DNA from: Ancrocorticia sp047501485
GTDB taxonomy: Bacteria > Actinomycetota > Actinomycetes > Actinomycetales > Actinomycetaceae
Assembly (NCBI GenBank): GCA_047501485.1
Contig: JAZDRN010000006.1
Location: 62,001-126,000 of the forward strand
Direction of reading: 5' to 3'
DNA length: 64,000 nucleotides
This document shows positions 1 through 8,852 of the stretch, one piece after another. The first letter of the stretch is position 1. The number at the start of each line of letters is the position of its first letter. A program made the translations under genes and the position numbers. Below the pieces are notes generated by a model. It did not search any database. It saw only the letters and a program-made list of their open reading frames with translations, and had not been told where the DNA came from.

Positions 1-83
1 CGCGTTCGATGCCTCCCCGGCATCCTCGCTGTTCCGTTTCCTATCCTGCTGCTCCCGGCTCGCCCCGCTACATGCCGAGCGTC

Positions 84-2225
84 CTATTCCACGCCGATCT
101 GTTCGAGCAACCACGCCAGCACGAAGGCCTGCGTACGCCACTTGTCATAGCGGCCGGTCTTGCCGGCATGCCCCGCCACCATCTCGATCCGCTCCAGAAT
201 CGGGCGTTCGAGCGGATCGTTGAGGGCCTTCTCGCGCAAGAGCTGCACCCATTTGGTGGGCTCGACGTACAGCACCCGGATGTCGTTCAACGACGTCGTC
301 GCCAGAATGGCAGGATATTCGACCTCCCGAATGTTCTCCGCCGGGGAGTATGACTTCATGTACTCATAGACCTCCGGGGACTCGATGGGGTTGCCCCACT
401 CCTCCCACTCTCCCGCCGTCAACGGCAGATCCGGATTGAGGATCGTGGTGAGCGCATCGACGAAGGGGACACCGGCGTGAACCGCGCGGAAGAGCTCCGG
501 GGCCATGTTCACCACGGCGCCCATGAGAAGACCTCCCGCCGAGCGCCCCTCGGCAGCGAGCCGGTCCGGCGCCACCCACCCGCTGGAATGAAGCCACCTC
601 GCGCAATCGACGAAGTCGCTGAACGTGTTCTTCTTGGAGAGCAGCCGCCCTTCCTCGTACCAGGACCGGCCCATCTCGCCGCCGCCTCGCACATGGGTCC
701 AGGCGATGACGACGCCGCGTTCCAACAGCACGATGTGCCGGGCGGCGAAGTAGGGATCATTGGGAACCTCGTAAGAGCCGTAGCCGTAGATCCATCCCGG
801 GTTCGTGCCGTCCGGGGCGGTACCTGCCTTGTAGGCGATGGTCAGCGGCACGCTGGTGCCATCCTCGGCCTCGACCCACACTCCCTCTTGCACGAACTGC
901 GACCTGTCGTATCCGGGGACCTCGAGTGTCTTGAGGACCGTGCTCTGCCCGCTGGCGACGCCGTACATCGTCTGGGTGGGCGGGGTCAGAAGCGACTCGG
1001 TCGTGAAGACGACCTCCTGAGCGTTCCAGTACGGCGAGGGATAGAGCTCGATAGTGGACAGCGGCTCGCTCGGAATCGCCTGCGGCTCTCCCCAGATCGC
1101 CCGCTCGTGCGGCTCCTGGTAGCCGTTGGTCTCCTTGCGCAGCTCCACCGGCGGCCTGTTGGTGCGCGAGATCAAGCGCAGCTGGGTCTCACCTCCCGAG
1201 CGCATGGAGATGACCGCGAAATCCTGGAAGGCGTCGATGTCATATATCCGTTCGCCAGGCCCCGGAACCACCAGCGGCACCCATTCCTCGGGGGTGGCGG
1301 TGCGGATCGGAGCCGTCGCCACTGCAAAGTCCGGGTTCTCGCGGTTGTGGAGAATGAGAAGCTGATCGTCCGCCGGCTCGACGAGATAGTCGAGGCCTTG
1401 CTGGCGCCAGCAGACCACGATGGGTTCCGCGTGGGGCTGCGCCGTTGCGAAGAGCCGCACCTCCGTGGTGCTCCGCGACGCGGATGTCACCACGATCCAC
1501 TTGCCGTCTCGCGACGCCGTCGGCCATACATCGAAGCGATCGTCATCCTCCTGGAAGAGGAGCACATCGTCCGAAGCCGGCGTTCCGACGGCGTGCAGCC
1601 ATATCTGCCACGAACGCCACGAATCGTCGACCCGCGCATAGGCGATATTCTCCGAATCCGCCGTCCATGCCATGCCATAGGCGAGGCCGTCCACGACCTC
1701 GTCGACCACGTAACCGGTCTCGATCTCGAAGATTCGCAACCGGAAATGCTCATCCCCGGAATAGTCCACGCCCAGTGCACCGAGTGAGCCGTCGGGCGAC
1801 GGAGAGAAACCGGAGGAGCTGAAGAATTCCTCGCCGTCCGAGAGGACGTTGCCGTCCCACACGCACTGTTCGGCGACCGGGCTCGACAGATCGGGGCGGT
1901 CCTCACCCTGGGCGGGAACTCGGAACATGGCCGGATACTGCTTGCCCTCCCATGTGCGCTGGTAGTACCACCAGTCGCCCTCCCGCCAGGGAATCGTGGT
2001 ATCGCTCTGCTTCGTCAGCGAAGCGATCTCCGTGACCAGGCGCTCCTGGAGCGTGTCGAGATGCTTCGTCCGTTCGCGCGTCCAGGCATTCTCCGCCTCC
2101 AGATGGGCGATCAGCTCCGGGTTCTCCTTGTCCCGGAGCCACTCGTAATTGTCCACATAGACATCGCCGTGGACATGCCGTTCGGCAGGAACCTTCCGGG
2201 CGATGGGAGCGCGCGTGATACTCAT
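84..2225 (-). CDS. ptrB: Oligopeptidase B (S9A serine peptidase)
   Basis: Cytosolic S9 family peptidase of 713 residues, normal for oligopeptidase B, which cuts short peptides after Arg/Lys. An N-terminal beta-propeller is followed by a C-terminal alpha/beta-hydrolase domain. The nucleophile motif GRSAGG places Ser562. Asp648 (SLNDIR) and His686 (AGHAG) complete the triad, and the family hallmark EWEEWGNP is present. I chose the ATG at 2225 (MSITRAP) because the upstream in-frame residues do not look like protein. The Shine-Dalgarno is weak. It stands alone, convergent with nothing visible at the left edge; the first 83 bases hold nothing I recognise. It ends with TAG, so TAG is a normal stop in this genome. 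Confidence 0.93.
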   Translation of the reverse strand: MSITRAPIARKVPAERHVHGDVYVDNYEWLRDKENPELIAHLEAENAWTRERTKHLDTLQERLVTEIASLTKQSDTTIPWREGDWWYYQRTWEGKQYPAMFRVPAQGEDRPDLSSPVAEQCVWDGNVLSDGEEFFSSSGFSPSPDGSLGALGVDYSGDEHFRLRIFEIETGYVVDEVVDGLAYGMAWTADSENIAYARVDDSWRSWQIWLHAVGTPASDDVLLFQEDDDRFDVWPTASRDGKWIVVTSASRSTTEVRLFATAQPHAEPIVVCWRQQGLDYLVEPADDQLLILHNRENPDFAVATAPIRTATPEEWVPLVVPGPGERIYDIDAFQDFAVISMRSGGETQLRLISRTNRPPVELRKETNGYQEPHERAIWGEPQAIPSEPLSTIELYPSPYWNAQEVVFTTESLLTPPTQTMYGVASGQSTVLKTLEVPGYDRSQFVQEGVWVEAEDGTSVPLTIAYKAGTAPDGTNPGWIYGYGSYEVPNDPYFAARHIVLLERGVVIAWTHVRGGGEMGRSWYEEGRLLSKKNTFSDFVDCARWLHSSGWVAPDRLAAEGRSAGGLLMGAVVNMAPELFRAVHAGVPFVDALTTILNPDLPLTAGEWEEWGNPIESPEVYEYMKSYSPAENIREVEYPAILATTSLNDIRVLYVEPTKWVQLLREKALNDPLERPILERIEMVAGHAGKTGRYDKWRTQAFVLAWLLEQIGVE

Positions 2226-2309
2226 GAGCTTCAGTCTACTGACCTGCCAGGTGGGTCGTGCCGTCAGGCCGCTGCACACCGTATCTCCCGCGGCGCGACG
2301 ACCACGGAA

Positions 2310-3218
2310 CTACGGCAGGCTTCCCGGATCGCTTCGGTAACTGCGTGGGGTGAAGCCCAGGACGCGACGGAAATCGGCGCTGAGGTGGGCGTGATCGGAA
2401 TAACCCAGATCCGCCGCGACCCGGGTTATGGGCAACGAGGGATCCTCACGCAGCCTCTGCGCCGCCTCCTGCAACCGGTAGCGGCGGATAATCACCAGCG
2501 GGGGCAGCCCCACGTAGCGGTGGGCCAGCCGCTGCACCGCCCGGACCGAGATGTCCAGGTGCCGAGCGATCTGCTCCACCCGCACGATGGAGCGGTCCGT
2601 CGCGATGAGGTCCTCCATGGAATTGGCCACCAGCCCCGCTTCATCCGGTGGGGCGATGTTCTGTTCCGCCCACGCCAGGTAGGCCGCGAGCGCCGCATTC
2701 CTTCGCTCCTCCTCGTCCATACCCGGAGAAGTCATCGCCGAAGTGACAGAGCGGTGCAAGGCCGGGGCCTCGAAAACCGACTCCATGTCCCTTATGCTGC
2801 TGGGTTCTGGATGGATCGAGGCAATGCCAGCCGGGCGCAACAGTGCCCCAACAGCCCATCCCGAGCCGGTCAGATCACGGTGCGAGGCTCCGGTGGTCGG
2901 TCCGGACAATCCTATCCCCTGCTCCTCCACCACGAGATTCGACGCCGGAAAGGGCAAGATGTTCTGCCGGGAGACCCGGCCCGGTGCGATGCTCCACTGG
3001 GGAATCCAGAACCATCGAATGAGCCCCTCCATCTCCGGCGGCGGTGGCTGACGATGGAACGTGGGCAGGCGGAGCGGGAAGAGGACCCCGCGACCGTCGC
3101 CCCCGGCCAATCCGCCAGCGGTGCCAGCGGTGCCAGCCATGCCAGCAGCATTGTCGCCGACGATGCCCCCGCTATCCTGCTCGCGCCGGGCGGCGCGTTC
3201 GCCGTCGATATGTCCCAT
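2310..3218 (-). CDS. AraC-family transcriptional regulator
   Basis: Protein of 302 residues with a C-terminal AraC/XylS double helix-turn-helix over about the last 95 residues (IARHLDISVRAVQRLA, then AADLGYSDHAHLSADFRRVL and the closing GFTPRSYR). The N-terminal part resembles the ligand domain of AraC proteins that control VOC/glyoxalase-like genes. The ATG at 3218 is preceded by GGAGAGG; a TTG 36 bases upstream is the alternative. It diverges from the VOC gene at 3289, so it probably controls that gene and itself. The effector is unknown. Confidence 0.85.
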   Translation of the reverse strand: MGHIDGERAARREQDSGGIVGDNAAGMAGTAGTAGGLAGGDGRGVLFPLRLPTFHRQPPPPEMEGLIRWFWIPQWSIAPGRVSRQNILPFPASNLVVEEQGIGLSGPTTGASHRDLTGSGWAVGALLRPAGIASIHPEPSSIRDMESVFEAPALHRSVTSAMTSPGMDEEERRNAALAAYLAWAEQNIAPPDEAGLVANSMEDLIATDRSIVRVEQIARHLDISVRAVQRLAHRYVGLPPLVIIRRYRLQEAAQRLREDPSLPITRVAADLGYSDHAHLSADFRRVLGFTPRSYRSDPGSLP

Positions 3219-3276
3219 GGTCCTCTCCCGCCCCAAGCTGTCGCAAATCTTCAAGCCCGCCGCTCCTGAACAGCCA

Positions 3277-3282
3277 TATTCT
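3277..3282 (+). promoter_or_regulatory. Candidate -10 box (TATTCT) for a leaderless VOC transcript
   Basis: TATTCT lies so that a start point 7 bases downstream would fall exactly on the A of the ATG at 3289. No Shine-Dalgarno is visible in front of that ATG. Leaderless mRNAs are common in Actinobacteria. This is inference from spacing only. Confidence 0.35.
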
Positions 3283-3288
3283 CAGACC

Positions 3289-3801
3289 ATGGATACACAG
3301 AACAGCCCCCGGCGCGGGGTCACAGGAAAATACACCACCAATGGCATCCCCCACGGCGCAAGCAGCCTCACCCCGTTCCTCGCCATCTCGGGGGCAGCTG
3401 AGGCAATCCAGTTCTATCGGGACGTTCTCGGCGCTCGCCTGATCGACGTCACCGAGTTCGGCGGAGTGGTCGTGCACGCGGATCTTGCCTTCGAGCACGG
3501 GCATCTCCAACTGGGTGAGCCCTCGGCCGACTACGGGATGGTTCCTCCCCCGGCCGGGGACGACGATTGCTACTCCATCGGCCTGTACTGCGAGGATGTC
3601 GACGCCGTCGTCGCACGTGCGGAACGAGCCGGTGCAACCATCCGGGAGCCGGTGAGCACGTTCGTCTCGGGAGACCGCTTCGCCTCGATTCGCGACCCGT
3701 TCGGGGTGCGCTGGAGCCTCATGTCACGGGTGGAGGACCTCTCGGAGGAGGAAAGCGCACGCCGGGTCGCAGTCTGGGCAGCGGAACAGGGTAACCAGTG
3801 A
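3289..3801 (+). CDS. VOC/glyoxalase superfamily protein (PhnB-like)
   Basis: Protein of 170 residues with one VOC module: SLTPFLAISGAAEAIQFY at the start and RDPFGVRWSLMSR at the end are typical of PhnB/glyoxalase-bleomycin resistance proteins. The ATG at 3289 starts the homologous part; the upstream in-frame stretch overlaps the divergent regulator and looks non-coding. Function in the family ranges from metal-dependent isomerase to drug-binding protein; the sequence does not decide. The divergent AraC regulator suggests inducible expression. Confidence 0.8.
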   Translation: MDTQNSPRRGVTGKYTTNGIPHGASSLTPFLAISGAAEAIQFYRDVLGARLIDVTEFGGVVVHADLAFEHGHLQLGEPSADYGMVPPPAGDDDCYSIGLYCEDVDAVVARAERAGATIREPVSTFVSGDRFASIRDPFGVRWSLMSRVEDLSEEESARRVAVWAAEQGNQ

Positions 3802-3874
3802 CGGGCGCACTGCGCACTGCTCAGCATGCGACCCGATGGCCGGGACTCAGCACCCCGGCTGTCGAACGCGAGCC

Positions 3875-5353
3875 TCAGCGCACCCCGGCCATCTTCTTCT
3901 TGATCCAAGGGTTGAGGACCACCATGACAACCGCCACGGCCACGGATATCCCACCGAGGATGAGGAAGTAGGGCACTTCATTCTGCGGGTCATAGCGAGT
4001 GCTGACGGCGCCGGCCACCGATGATCCGATAGCGACCGACAGGAAGAACAACGCGATCATCTGCGTGTGGAAGGCACGCGGCGCCAGCTTCGTGGCGAGG
4101 GACTGCCCCACCGGGGACAGAAACAGTTCGGCCATCGTGAAGAAGAACAGGATGAGCACGATCCACAACAGCGGGGTCGAGTTGGGCCCACCTCCGGCAT
4201 AGGGGATGAACAGCAGGAACGCTATGCCCATGATGAACGTCCCCGCCGCGAATTTCAGTGGGGTCGAGGGCTGGCGTGCTCCCAGTCGCGTCCAGATGGC
4301 CGCGAAGACCCCGGCGAAGATGATGATGAAGATCGGATTGATGGAGTTGACCCACGCCGGGCTCATCTCGAAACCGAAGATGTTTCGGTTGAGTCGCTGA
4401 TCGGAGTACACGGCGATAACGGTGAACTGCTGCTGGAAGAGCGACCAGAACGTAGCGCTCGCGATGAACATGGGAATGAAGGAGATGACCCGCGAACGCT
4501 CCTGGTCCGTGATCCGCTTGGAGCTGAGGATGACGCCGAACAGGATGACAGCGGCAGCCACGGTCACCAGGGCGACCACGGTCGAGAGGTTCTCCGCGTG
4601 GAGTACACCCGTGACAGCCAGAACCGCGATCAGCACGACGACGAGGCCCGCGGAACCGAAGTAGCGCAGCCGTTGCTCGGGAGGCAACGGGTTGGAGGGC
4701 ACCTTGCCGATGTCGCCGATCGTCGCGCGGCGCAGCAGAAGGTATTGCAGAAGCCCGACCGCCATGACGACGGCGGCAGCGCCGAATCCCCAGTGGAATC
4801 CACGCCAGCCCCATAGGGCGCCGGTGACGAGCGGCCCGAGCAACGCGCCCAGATTCACGCCCATGTAGTAGATTGAGAAGCCGCCGTCGCGCCGTTCGTC
4901 CGTTTCGTCGTACATATCCCCGAGGACCGACGACGACGTCGCCTTCAAGGTTCCCGAACCGAGCGCCACGCAGACCAAGCCGATTCCCACGCCGATGAAA
5001 CCGGGCAAGACGGCCAGTGCAATATGGCCGAACATGATGAGGACCGCGCCGCCAGTCAGGGTGCGCTCGGCTCCGAAGAGACGATCGGCGACCCAAGCGC
5101 CGAGGATCGCGGAGAGGTACACCAGCCCGCCGTATGCTCCCACGATGGAGACGGCTGCGGACTGCTCCATGCCGAGGCCGCCCTCGGTGACGCTGTAGTA
5201 GAGATAGAACGCAAGGATCGCCTGCATTCCATAAAAACTGAATCGCTCCCACATCTCCACGCCGGCCAGATTGGCGAGTCCAGCCGGATGGCCGAAGAAG
5301 GCACGCGGGTGTGGCACTCGAGGCGCATCGTTCGTTTTGTCGATAGTAGTCAT
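3875..5353 (-). CDS. POT-family proton:oligopeptide symporter
   Basis: Integral membrane protein of 492 residues, about 12-14 hydrophobic segments, of the POT/PTR2 family (DtpT-like), which imports di- and tripeptides with protons. The proton-coupling motif ExxER appears as EMWERFSFYG early in the protein, and the PTR2 pattern FSIYYMGVNLGALLGP is clear around residue 165. The start is ATG 5353 (MTTIDK) or ATG 5365 (MLGKMTT); the RBS does not decide. Together with oligopeptidase B nearby it fits peptide uptake and use, but the genes are not an operon. Confidence 0.92.
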   Translation of the reverse strand: MTTIDKTNDAPRVPHPRAFFGHPAGLANLAGVEMWERFSFYGMQAILAFYLYYSVTEGGLGMEQSAAVSIVGAYGGLVYLSAILGAWVADRLFGAERTLTGGAVLIMFGHIALAVLPGFIGVGIGLVCVALGSGTLKATSSSVLGDMYDETDERRDGGFSIYYMGVNLGALLGPLVTGALWGWRGFHWGFGAAAVVMAVGLLQYLLLRRATIGDIGKVPSNPLPPEQRLRYFGSAGLVVVLIAVLAVTGVLHAENLSTVVALVTVAAAVILFGVILSSKRITDQERSRVISFIPMFIASATFWSLFQQQFTVIAVYSDQRLNRNIFGFEMSPAWVNSINPIFIIIFAGVFAAIWTRLGARQPSTPLKFAAGTFIMGIAFLLFIPYAGGGPNSTPLLWIVLILFFFTMAELFLSPVGQSLATKLAPRAFHTQMIALFFLSVAIGSSVAGAVSTRYDPQNEVPYFLILGGISVAVAVVMVVLNPWIKKKMAGVR

Positions 5354-5471
5354 TTTTCCGAGCATGCCACTTACATGGGGTATAGGGAAGCTCTTCGCAT
5401 GAATATTTATTCACACATGGGAGTGAAAGCTCACCTTCGTGGCGGACGTAGGACGAAGTCCCCGTCACGGT

Positions 5472-6338
5472 TCATCGCGAGAATTTCCTGGCTTCGGCCA
5501 CCGCGAGCCTGTCGCACAGTTCGTTGGCCGCGTCCCCCGCATGGCCCTTCACCCATTCGACCTCCGTTCGGCCTTCCCGTCCCTCATAGAGATTCAGCAG
5601 CCGCTCCACCAGTTCACGATTCTTGACAGGCTGCCCATCGGCTTTCTTCCAACCCTTGCGTCGCCAGTTCGGCGCCCACTTCGTCACCGTGTTGATGACG
5701 TACTGGGAATCGCAACGAATCAGCAGGGAAGGCCCGGGGCCCACGAATTCCAAAGCCTCGATAAGCGCGGTCAGCTCCATGATGTTGTTGGTGGTGCGGG
5801 CCGCGCCACCGGAACCGCGAGCGCCGCTTCTCTGCTCCACCCACGCCCAGCCACCGGGGCCGGGATTTCCCGAACAGGCGCCGTCCGTGGCGACGATCCG
5901 CTCGAAGCCCGGCCGGATCTTCCCCACGGGATCGCTGGCAGCCTGGATCGAAGCCCGCGCAGGCTCACCTTCGCTCGCAGTGACACCTTCCTCATCTGCG
6001 AGTACCTCCGCATCCGAGGAAGCGGCGAAGAACGCGGGCTCCGGACCACTGAACCCGGCGGCGTCGTCGTTCCCGAACAGAGACTCCTGATCGAAACGCG
6101 AACTCACAGGGAGCAGCATCAAACCCACTCCCTGGAGGAGACGGCAGACATCCGGGTGCCAGAGAGCTTCCAGGCGCCCGGCATCGTTGAGACCGCTGCT
6201 GGAAAAACCGTGTGCCTCGGCCAGAGGGGTGGGGCGCGGGCCAGCGGCCAGACCCAGCTTTGCCAGGGCATCGAGCAGGTCGAAGGAATCGAGCCCGAAG
6301 CGCGATGCGAGTTCGTTCGTGGGGAGCCAGTCAGTCAT
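5472..6338 (-). CDS. rnhA: Ribonuclease HI with an N-terminal extension
   Basis: Protein of 288 residues. RNase HI occupies about residues 145-288 and degrades RNA in RNA:DNA hybrids. All catalytic positions are visible: Asp152 (ATDGACSGNPGPGG), Glu188 (IMELT), Asp210 (RCDSQYV), His266 (VKGHAG) and Asp276 (NELCDRLA). Residues 1-140 are extra compared with the roughly 155-residue classical enzyme. They contain a small helical, possibly winged-helix-like segment (residues 1-70) and an acidic linker. They lack the usual HBD motif of eukaryotic RNase H1. Divergent from the macrodomain gene. Confidence 0.9.
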   Translation of the reverse strand: MTDWLPTNELASRFGLDSFDLLDALAKLGLAAGPRPTPLAEAHGFSSSGLNDAGRLEALWHPDVCRLLQGVGLMLLPVSSRFDQESLFGNDDAAGFSGPEPAFFAASSDAEVLADEEGVTASEGEPARASIQAASDPVGKIRPGFERIVATDGACSGNPGPGGWAWVEQRSGARGSGGAARTTNNIMELTALIEALEFVGPGPSLLIRCDSQYVINTVTKWAPNWRRKGWKKADGQPVKNRELVERLLNLYEGREGRTEVEWVKGHAGDAANELCDRLAVAEARKFSR

Positions 6339-6569
6339 GCAACCAGCCTACCGGGAGCCTCCGACGCATAAACGGACGCGATACCCACCCCGGACGAGGC
6401 CAGAGCCGATGGCACGATGCCCGCCAGCGGCGCTCCATCCGGGAAAGGCGAAAGATGCCTCACATCGCAGCCCGCATATGGCCTGATCACAGCCAATTGG
6501 TGAGCCCCGTCAATGCAGTCAGTGGCCTCGCCCGGTACATTTGACTCGTACTAGGTGAAGGAGATACCC

Positions 6570-7481
6570 ATGCTGCCCTTGTCCGCATATCGCGAGGCAA
6601 TCAATCTTGACGAGCCGTACCCCCGCCCCAAGGCGGACAGCCGCTCGGATCAACAGCTTTTCCAGATCGTTCTTTCGGGTCTGCCCGAGAACCATCTTCC
6701 CGAGGACGGCCCCGACTACGGTGCCATGTACGCCCCATCCGAGATCCAGGAGCACCTGCGGCTCGTGCTCATGGGGCTACGGGCGGAACAGATCTCCGAT
6801 CAGGCCCTCGAAGCCATCGACATCCTGCTGTACCGCAACTCCGCGGAGCTGGGCAGGACCACCGGAGACAATCTCATGCGAGTCTCCGAGGCCATGCCGG
6901 AGTCGGATTACGGTTCGGCTCGTCACGTCGCACTGTGGCGTGGAGATGTCCGTGAGCTCGTGGCCGACGCCGTCATCAACGCGGCTCTCCCCAATCTGCA
7001 AGGCTGCACCGATCCCAGCCATCCCTGCATCGACAACTACATCCACGCGCAGGCCGGGCCCGCGCTGCGTTCGGACTGCAAGAAGATCCGCGATATGCAG
7101 CGCCGCAACGATTCCGTGGGTGGCGCCAAGCTCACCCGCGCCTACCGTCTGCCGGCCAACTACGTGCTGCACACCGTCAGCCCGAAGCTGCACGGCTCTG
7201 TGGTGACGGATGAGGATCGCGCCGCCCTCGCCTCCTGCTACACCTCCTGCCTGGACCTGGCCGTGGAGAAGGGCGATATCCACACCATCTCCTTCTGCGC
7301 CCTTTCAACCGGCGAAAACGGCTTCCCCTTCGAGGAGGCGACCAGGATCGCGTTGACCACGGTCAACGAGTGGCTGAGCACGCATGGCACGGACAAGATC
7401 AAACTCGTCATCTTCAATATCTTCGAAGACGAGGATGCCAATCGTTACATCGACGCCTTGAAGAACTGGGTCGAAGACTGA
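6570..7481 (+). CDS. Zinc-type macrodomain protein-ADP-ribose hydrolase
   Basis: Protein of 303 residues. The macrodomain runs from about residue 115: GDVRELVADAVINAAL is the ADP-ribose loop and C146, H151 and C153 (GCTDPSHPCIDNYIH) form the C-x4-H-x-C zinc motif of the Zn-macro class. That class removes ADP-ribose from lipoylated GcvH-L in SirTM operons of staphylococci and streptococci. An N-terminal helical region of about 110 residues is also typical of this class. The ATG at 6570 follows GAAGGAG at 6557-6563. No sirtuin, GcvH-L or LplA2 gene is adjacent, so the usual operon partners are missing here. Confidence 0.88.
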   Translation: MLPLSAYREAINLDEPYPRPKADSRSDQQLFQIVLSGLPENHLPEDGPDYGAMYAPSEIQEHLRLVLMGLRAEQISDQALEAIDILLYRNSAELGRTTGDNLMRVSEAMPESDYGSARHVALWRGDVRELVADAVINAALPNLQGCTDPSHPCIDNYIHAQAGPALRSDCKKIRDMQRRNDSVGGAKLTRAYRLPANYVLHTVSPKLHGSVVTDEDRAALASCYTSCLDLAVEKGDIHTISFCALSTGENGFPFEEATRIALTTVNEWLSTHGTDKIKLVIFNIFEDEDANRYIDALKNWVED

Positions 7482-7544
7482 ACTCACGAGAGATCCGGCC
7501 GTAGCAGCAAAGAGACCCGGCCATAGCGACAAACTGAGGAAACG

Positions 7545-8564
7545 ATGACTCAAGGAAACTCGCCACTGGACTCCGGTTGGCAGGGACAGCCGGCTTACCC
7601 GGCACCTCATACCTCCGGCGGCATGCAGCCACCCGCCGGTGGCGAGCTTCCAGGAGTCGCTCTTCCGCCGCCCGCACCGGCGCCCACGAAGTCAAATAAC
7701 AAGCTTGTCGTATCGTTGGTGGCCATCATCGTGATCCTCGTGGTCGCACTGATACTCGCGCTCATCCGCCCATGGGACGATGGCTCGCAGGCCACTCCGG
7801 CCCCGGCAGCTTCGAGCCAGGCGAGCGAGGCCGCTGGCAACGAGCCCTCCGCCGGCGAAACATCCGAGGCCGGCGACGACGCCTCCGTCTCGCCCACTTC
7901 CACCGACGAGTTCCAACAACGCGAAACGGATCTGGCCCAGCAGAGGAACTGGATCGCCGGCCAGGACTACATTCCCTCCCAGCCGGAGGCCGGCCGCGAT
8001 CTCATCGCGAGCATCCCACACGCCTCAAGCGATTCCGGTATGACACTCGGGCCCGACGACGCTCCCGTCCTCGTCCACCTGTTCGCAGACTTCTCCTGCC
8101 CTGTGTGCACCACTTTGCACCTGGAATCCATGCCGGAACTGGAGGAACTAGCCCGCAATGGCGAGATCCAGATCCAGTGGCACAACTTCGTCATCTTCCC
8201 GGAATACGGCTCGGACAAGGCGGCCCGCGGCGCCATTGCCGCGGCGAACCAGGGAAAGCTCTGGGAATTCGTGGACGCGGCCTTCAATACGGCGGAGCCA
8301 GGCGGGCACCCCACCTACACGGACGACTCCGTCCTGGATATCGCACAGGAAGCGGGTATCACCGACGTCGAACAATTCACGGCAGATTTCGCGGCCGCGG
8401 ATACCCAGACCACGATCGACGAAGAGGGGACGCTCGCGAGCGAAACCCTGGGGCTGACGGGCACCCCGGCCATGTTCATCAACTCTTCGTACATGGCCGG
8501 CGCGTATCCCCTGGACGTCATCCTCAACACGATTGAGATACAGGCAGATCTGGCCGCCGACTGA
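7545..8564 (+). CDS. Membrane-anchored DsbA-like thiol oxidoreductase
   Basis: Protein of 339 residues: a Pro/Gly-rich cytoplasmic tail (1-52), one transmembrane helix (about 54-75), a low-complexity linker (80-125) and an extracytoplasmic thioredoxin-4/DsbA-like domain with active site CPVC at 185-188 and the cis-Pro loop GLTGTPAMF near the end. Such proteins make or shuffle disulfides in exported proteins of Actinobacteria. ATG 7545 follows GAGGA. It lies 63 bp after the macrodomain gene in the same direction and may be co-transcribed. No VKOR/DsbB partner is visible nearby. Confidence 0.87.
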   Translation: MTQGNSPLDSGWQGQPAYPAPHTSGGMQPPAGGELPGVALPPPAPAPTKSNNKLVVSLVAIIVILVVALILALIRPWDDGSQATPAPAASSQASEAAGNEPSAGETSEAGDDASVSPTSTDEFQQRETDLAQQRNWIAGQDYIPSQPEAGRDLIASIPHASSDSGMTLGPDDAPVLVHLFADFSCPVCTTLHLESMPELEELARNGEIQIQWHNFVIFPEYGSDKAARGAIAAANQGKLWEFVDAAFNTAEPGGHPTYTDDSVLDIAQEAGITDVEQFTADFAAADTQTTIDEEGTLASETLGLTGTPAMFINSSYMAGAYPLDVILNTIEIQADLAAD

Positions 8565-8654
8565 GCCGGAGCGTAGCAGCACGATCGATCGACTCTTCGT
8601 GACCGAGCTTACAAAAGCACTGAAATACATCTCATAAGCGCTGTTCAACGCGAT

Positions 8655-8803
8655 CAACGTTGCAATATAGGACCTTTAGGCCTATATCCACCCGGACTTC
8701 CCTTCCTACGATGAGAGAAGGAAATACGGGGCCATCTCCATATTTCAGCGGACCTATCCGCTCACCTTAGGTGGGAGGGCCGGAACAATGACGTTCCGGC
8801 CCT
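8655..8803. terminator. Intergenic hairpins; main stem 8776-8803
   Basis: Between two convergent genes. The strong element has 11-bp perfect arms (AGGGCCGGAAC, loop AATGAC) at 8776-8803 and reads equally in both directions. It lacks a T-tract (CTCTCTGG follows). A second, weaker inverted repeat with arms ATATAGG lies at 8665-8687. The rest of 8565-8852 shows no gene. Confidence 0.55.
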
Positions 8804-8852
8804 CTCTCTGGTTTTCTCGTGCGGTGGGCGCCCTTTCTCCAGGGGTGGCGGG

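Noticed and set aside
3990..5468. Long minus-strand frame overlapping the peptide symporter
   Set aside because: Arg/His/Gly-rich shadow of the POT gene in another frame.
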